DNA of 10,145 nt from an uncultured Enterobacter sp. (GTDB taxonomy: Bacteria; Pseudomonadota; Gammaproteobacteria; Enterobacterales; Enterobacteriaceae): positions 1-10,145 of the forward strand of contig CAMKZP010000088.1 of assembly GCA_946477805.1 (NCBI GenBank), written 5' to 3'. Shown in pieces: positions 7,130 to 10,145 of this stretch (the first letter of the stretch is position 1; each line of letters opens with the position of its first letter). Position numbers and translations under genes: made by a program. The notes beneath the pieces are model-generated. The model made no database searches. It saw only the letters and a program-made list of their open reading frames with translations, and had not been told where the DNA came from.

Positions 7130-8404
7130 TTAATAATCAACAGGATCGCGAATAATGGGACAGGTCATACAGTGCCCGCCGCCCCTGCCACGGCCTAACT
7201 CGCTACCGACTATCTCTATCACTTCAACACCCTCTTTACGCAGCTGCGTATTAGTTTTGGTATTGCGGTCATAGGCCATCACCACGCCCGGAGACAGCGC
7301 GACCATATTATTTCCGCTATCCCACTGCTGGCGCTCGGTATCATAGTCATTACCTTCTGTTTCCACCACACGCAGTGTTTTAACATTTAGTGCCCCCGCC
7401 ACGGCTTCAACAAAGTTATCGCTGTCACGACTAAGCTTCATTCCGGTAGGCCCGCTATCAGGACGCAGGGAAAACGTTTTTATTTGACTGACGATAGCTG
7501 GATACAACGTCACGACATCGCGATCGCAGAAGGTAAATACGGTATCAAGATGCATGGCCGCGCGTAATTTCGGCATGGCGGCAATCATCACCCTCTCAAC
7601 CCCTGAGTCTGGATCGGCAAACAGGTTACTGGCCAACTGCGTGATGGCCTGATGTGATGTCCTCTCGCTCATACCAATAAGCACTGTTTTATTGCCTATT
7701 GGCATCACATCTCCCCCTTCCAGCGTGGCCGTGCCGTGGTGAACTGTAGGGTCACCCCACCAGACTTTCACCTTGTCTTTGCCAAAGTCAGGATGGAATC
7801 GATAGATTGCAGTGGTGAGCAAGGTTTCTTCATGCCGCGCGGGCCAGTACAGAGGGTTGAGCGTTACCCCTCCGTAAATCCAGCACGTCGTGTCCCGTGT
7901 GTAGAGCGTATTGGGCAGCGGGGGCAAAAGGTACTCGGTGATCCCTACCGCCTCGCGAATTAATTTAAGTTCTTCGTGGTCAGCATATCCCTGTTGAGCC
8001 AGCTCTGTGGTTGAGAGACCGCCAATAAGCACTTCAGCCAATACTCTCGGCTCTAAGCTGTCGAGGAAACTCCGTGTTTCACTCAATATTCCCAAGGATA
8101 CTTCATTGGGTACTATCTGCTGGTCCAGAATCCATTTTCTGGCCTCAGGCTGCGTCAGCGTTTCCGCCAGAAGATTATGCATTTCCACGACTTCAACGCC
8201 TTTCTCACGCATTTTAGTCATGAAATCAAAATGGTCCCGCTTGGCCCTTTCAACCCATAGTACATCATCAAACAGGAGTTCATCGCAATTACTTGGCGTC
8301 AGACGGTTATGCGCTTTTCCGGGCGCGCACACCATCACTTTCTGCAATTTCCCCACTTCAGAATGCACGCCCAGCGCATGGCTTTTATTAACAATATCTG
8401 GCAT
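7130..8404 (-). CDS. arcA: Arginine deiminase
   Basis: ArcA hydrolyses L-arginine to L-citrulline and ammonia in the cytoplasm, the first step of the arginine deiminase pathway, giving nitrogen and acid protection. The 424-residue length is normal (Pseudomonas aeruginosa: 418). The N-terminus has LGVHSEVGKL and the FDDVLWVERAKRDHFDF block. The catalytic set, by alignment from memory with P. aeruginosa ADI, is complete: Asp171 (TRDTTCWIYGG), Glu229 (LEGGDVM), His285 and Asp287 (HLDTVFTFCDRD), and nucleophile Cys412 (GGGHCMTCP). It resembles the Pseudomonas-type enzyme more than the enteric type I recall starting MEKHYVGSEIGQLRSV. The ATG has AGAGGA seven bases upstream, and the arcD stop is 14 bases before it, so the two form one operon. 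The next steps, ornithine carbamoyltransferase (arcB) and carbamate kinase (arcC), are not downstream. Confidence 0.97.
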   Translation of the reverse strand: MPDIVNKSHALGVHSEVGKLQKVMVCAPGKAHNRLTPSNCDELLFDDVLWVERAKRDHFDFMTKMREKGVEVVEMHNLLAETLTQPEARKWILDQQIVPNEVSLGILSETRSFLDSLEPRVLAEVLIGGLSTTELAQQGYADHEELKLIREAVGITEYLLPPLPNTLYTRDTTCWIYGGVTLNPLYWPARHEETLLTTAIYRFHPDFGKDKVKVWWGDPTVHHGTATLEGGDVMPIGNKTVLIGMSERTSHQAITQLASNLFADPDSGVERVMIAAMPKLRAAMHLDTVFTFCDRDVVTLYPAIVSQIKTFSLRPDSGPTGMKLSRDSDNFVEAVAGALNVKTLRVVETEGNDYDTERQQWDSGNNMVALSPGVVMAYDRNTKTNTQLRKEGVEVIEIVGSELGRGRGGGHCMTCPIIRDPVDY

Positions 8405-8418
8405 ATCTGATTCCTCTG

Positions 8419-9936
8419 TTAGATGGTAATTGCACCGGTTGCTAAACTGTAAATCGCAACCAGCGCTGCAATCATGACAACGACAAAAATAGTCAGCTCA
8501 ATAGATGTAAATGCTTTCGCCTTTTGTTCACGTTTTGCCAGCAAATATAAAATGGTGCCCGGGCCGTAGATAATGGCCGATAAAAGTAAATATTTCATAC
8601 CCCCGGCATAGATCATCAACAAAGAATAAAACGTCGCGAAGGCGGCAATAATTAAATCTTTCTGCCGGCCAGAATCCGCGCGTTCATAACTCTCCCTTGT
8701 CCAGGCGAGCTTTAATCCATAAGCAGCGACGAGTAGATAAGGTATTAACGTCAGAGAGCTGGTAAGCTCCAGTGCAAGCTGGAACGCATAGTCGCTTAGC
8801 AACGTGAGCAGAAGGAAGACCTGAATCGTTATATTGGTCAGCCATACTGCGGAGTAAGGAACCGCATTCTTATTTTCTCTCGCAAATACGGCAGGCATGC
8901 TCTGGCTTTTAGCAGCACTGTACAACACTTCCGCTGCCAGCAGCGACCAGGAGAGATAGGCCCCAAGCACAGAAACAAGCAGCCCCACGCTGATAAATAT
9001 TGCCCCCCATCGTCCAACCACCGCCTCAAGCACGCCTGCCATAGAAGGCTGACGCAACGCGGCTAAATCCGGACGTAATAACACGCCGTACGACAGCATG
9101 GTGATCATCACCAGAAGACAGAGCACGCCGATAAACCCAAGAACAGTTGCAACCCCAACATGGCTGCGTTTTTTTGCGTACCGCGAATAAATACTTGCGC
9201 CCTCAATACCCAGAAAAACAAATACCGTTACCAGCATCGTGCTGCGCACCTGGCTGAATAAAGACTCTGGTGATTCTGCAGGTGGCAGATGGGTTGCCGC
9301 ATGCCCGGCATAACCAAAATCATCGAGATGGTTCAAATCAATGGCAGAAGCTGCAGGTAGCGCCTGGGCTGTCCCCCAGAAATTCTGCATAAAAGTCTCA
9401 TTATTGAACGCAAAAATCAAAACAACGATAAACAGAATAATAGGGACTATTTTTGCAACAGTTACAATGGTGTTGATCGAGGCGGCACCTTTTACGCCCC
9501 GTAGCACAAGGAAATGGAATCCCCACAGAAGTACTGAAGCAAACAGCACGGCCAGTACTGTATTACCGTCACCGAATACCGGGAAAAATGCGCCCAAGGT
9601 TGACTTTATCAGGACGAAATAAGAGACATTACCAATACATGTCCCGGCCCAAAAGCCCAGGGCCGAAGTGAAGCCGAGATAATTACCAAAACCCGCCTTA
9701 GCATAGATGAACACTCCCGAATCAAGATCGGGCTTGCGTTCAGCAAGCGTTTGAAAGACAAAGGCCAGCATAAGCATACCACTGCCGGCAATACACCATG
9801 CAATAAGTGCACCTAATACGCCAGTGGCTCTGCCGAATGTAGCAGGTAAAGAGAAAATCCCCGCGCCGACCATGGAGCCAACGACCAGTGCCGCCAGCGA
9901 CCATTGTGATAGCTTATTTACAGTAGAGTTTTCCAT
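8419..9936 (-). CDS. arcD: Arginine/ornithine antiporter, APC superfamily
   Basis: This 505-residue inner-membrane protein belongs to the basic amino acid antiporter (ArcD) family of the APC superfamily and would exchange external arginine for ornithine or another product. The family start motif GSMVGAGIFSLP is at 20-31. I count about 13 hydrophobic segments (roughly 13-35, 39-64, 86-112, 126-147, 154-177, 232-250, 260-285, 311-338, 362-381, 387-409, 427-446, 448-467, 481-500), with FLGIEGASIYSRYAKKRSHVG after the sixth. The loop between segments five and six (178-231) looks about 25 residues longer than in P. aeruginosa ArcD (482 residues) and holds His203, His212 and His216. The ATG has AAGGA five bases upstream. 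Being next to arcA supports arginine as substrate; without arcB nearby, citrulline could be the counter-substrate (inference). Confidence 0.92.
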   Translation of the reverse strand: MENSTVNKLSQWSLAALVVGSMVGAGIFSLPATFGRATGVLGALIAWCIAGSGMLMLAFVFQTLAERKPDLDSGVFIYAKAGFGNYLGFTSALGFWAGTCIGNVSYFVLIKSTLGAFFPVFGDGNTVLAVLFASVLLWGFHFLVLRGVKGAASINTIVTVAKIVPIILFIVVLIFAFNNETFMQNFWGTAQALPAASAIDLNHLDDFGYAGHAATHLPPAESPESLFSQVRSTMLVTVFVFLGIEGASIYSRYAKKRSHVGVATVLGFIGVLCLLVMITMLSYGVLLRPDLAALRQPSMAGVLEAVVGRWGAIFISVGLLVSVLGAYLSWSLLAAEVLYSAAKSQSMPAVFARENKNAVPYSAVWLTNITIQVFLLLTLLSDYAFQLALELTSSLTLIPYLLVAAYGLKLAWTRESYERADSGRQKDLIIAAFATFYSLLMIYAGGMKYLLLSAIIYGPGTILYLLAKREQKAKAFTSIELTIFVVVMIAALVAIYSLATGAITI

Positions 9937-10145
9937 GTCATTCCTTTTAAGTATTACTTAAGTGTAATTTTAAAAAAAATTGCCCGTCAGAGCTCACTAA
10001 AAGCTTAGCCTCTGCGGTTGTTTTTTAGCAAAGAAATCATTGATTTTCTCAATGTCTGGTGGTCATTAGCTTAGCTCACACATTAACTAAGAATCTGTTT
10101 ATTATAGATAATATTATTTTAAACAAATATAACCCTTCTTTATCT
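9937..10145 (-). promoter_or_regulatory. arcDA upstream region with candidate promoter
   Basis: No gene is seen. A perfect minus-strand -10 TATAAT lies at 10101-10106 inside very AT-rich DNA, but the -35 is poor (TATTTG at 17-base spacing), so an activator would be expected. Start near 10094 would give a leader of about 158 bases. That leader contains a 17-base palindrome CATTGA-N5-TCAATG (10038-10054), an imperfect hairpin with CAGAG/CTCTG arms (9988-10014), a run of eight Ts (complement of 9972-9979) and the palindrome at 9947-9961. The hairpin plus T-run could be an attenuator, but eight bases separate them. The region continues past the window end. Confidence 0.4.
9947..9961. promoter_or_regulatory. 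15-base palindrome next to the arcD ribosome site, candidate operator
   Basis: TTAAGTATTACTTAA has perfect 7-base arms around a single central base and ends only a few bases before the arcD AAGGA site. A partly overlapping ATTAC-N6-GTAAT repeat covers 9953-9968. A protein bound here would block arcD translation start or elongation of the transcript. I cannot assign a regulator: it does not fit the ArgR box I know, although AT-rich palindromes are common in this kind of DNA. Confidence 0.35.

Noticed and set aside
8007..8429. 140-codon plus-strand frame opposite arcA
   Set aside because: It mirrors the codon structure of arcA, whose catalytic residues are all intact.

Overview
The window looks like chromosomal DNA from a member of the Enterobacterales (Gammaproteobacteria). 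The evidence is a gamma-proteobacterial chaperone-usher fimbrial operon, a small enteric-style lipoprotein and a two-gene arginine deiminase unit, with moderate GC in the genes and AT-rich spacers. The genus cannot be fixed from the sequence alone. Bases 1-49 are not biological: they match the end of the Illumina P5 primer, an 8-base index and the Nextera transposon end, so this is the untrimmed end of an assembled contig.

Left part (50-576): one plus-strand gene for a small lipoprotein (159-401) with a plausible promoter upstream, then a convergent spacer with strong hairpins. Middle (577-6606): a five-gene minus-strand fimbrial operon, in transcription order major pilin, periplasmic chaperone, outer-membrane usher, two-domain tip adhesin, second periplasmic chaperone. 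The order matches what I recall of Salmonella stbABCDE, but I assign no symbols. The pilin is followed by a 152-base gap with a strong hairpin; the other four genes are packed by overlap or a 10-base gap. Pilin is therefore probably made in excess over assembly proteins and adhesin.

Spacer (6607-7129): about 520 AT-rich bases holding the fimbrial control region and the 3' end of the arc transcript, with several inverted repeats and no convincing gene.

Right part (7130-9936): arcD (arginine/ornithine antiporter family) followed after 14 bases by arcA (arginine deiminase), both on the minus strand. Together they would import arginine and hydrolyse it to citrulline and ammonia. The usual partners arcB and arcC do not follow arcA, where the fimbrial locus lies instead. 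The last 209 bases are an AT-rich leader with a candidate promoter and two clean palindromes.

I see no transposase, integrase, CRISPR array, tRNA or rRNA. The families are all known. The parts most worth a second look are the arcDA unit without arcBC, a histidine-containing extra loop in ArcD, the unassigned adhesin head domain with its own apparent chaperone, and several strand-specific hairpins and palindromic operator candidates.
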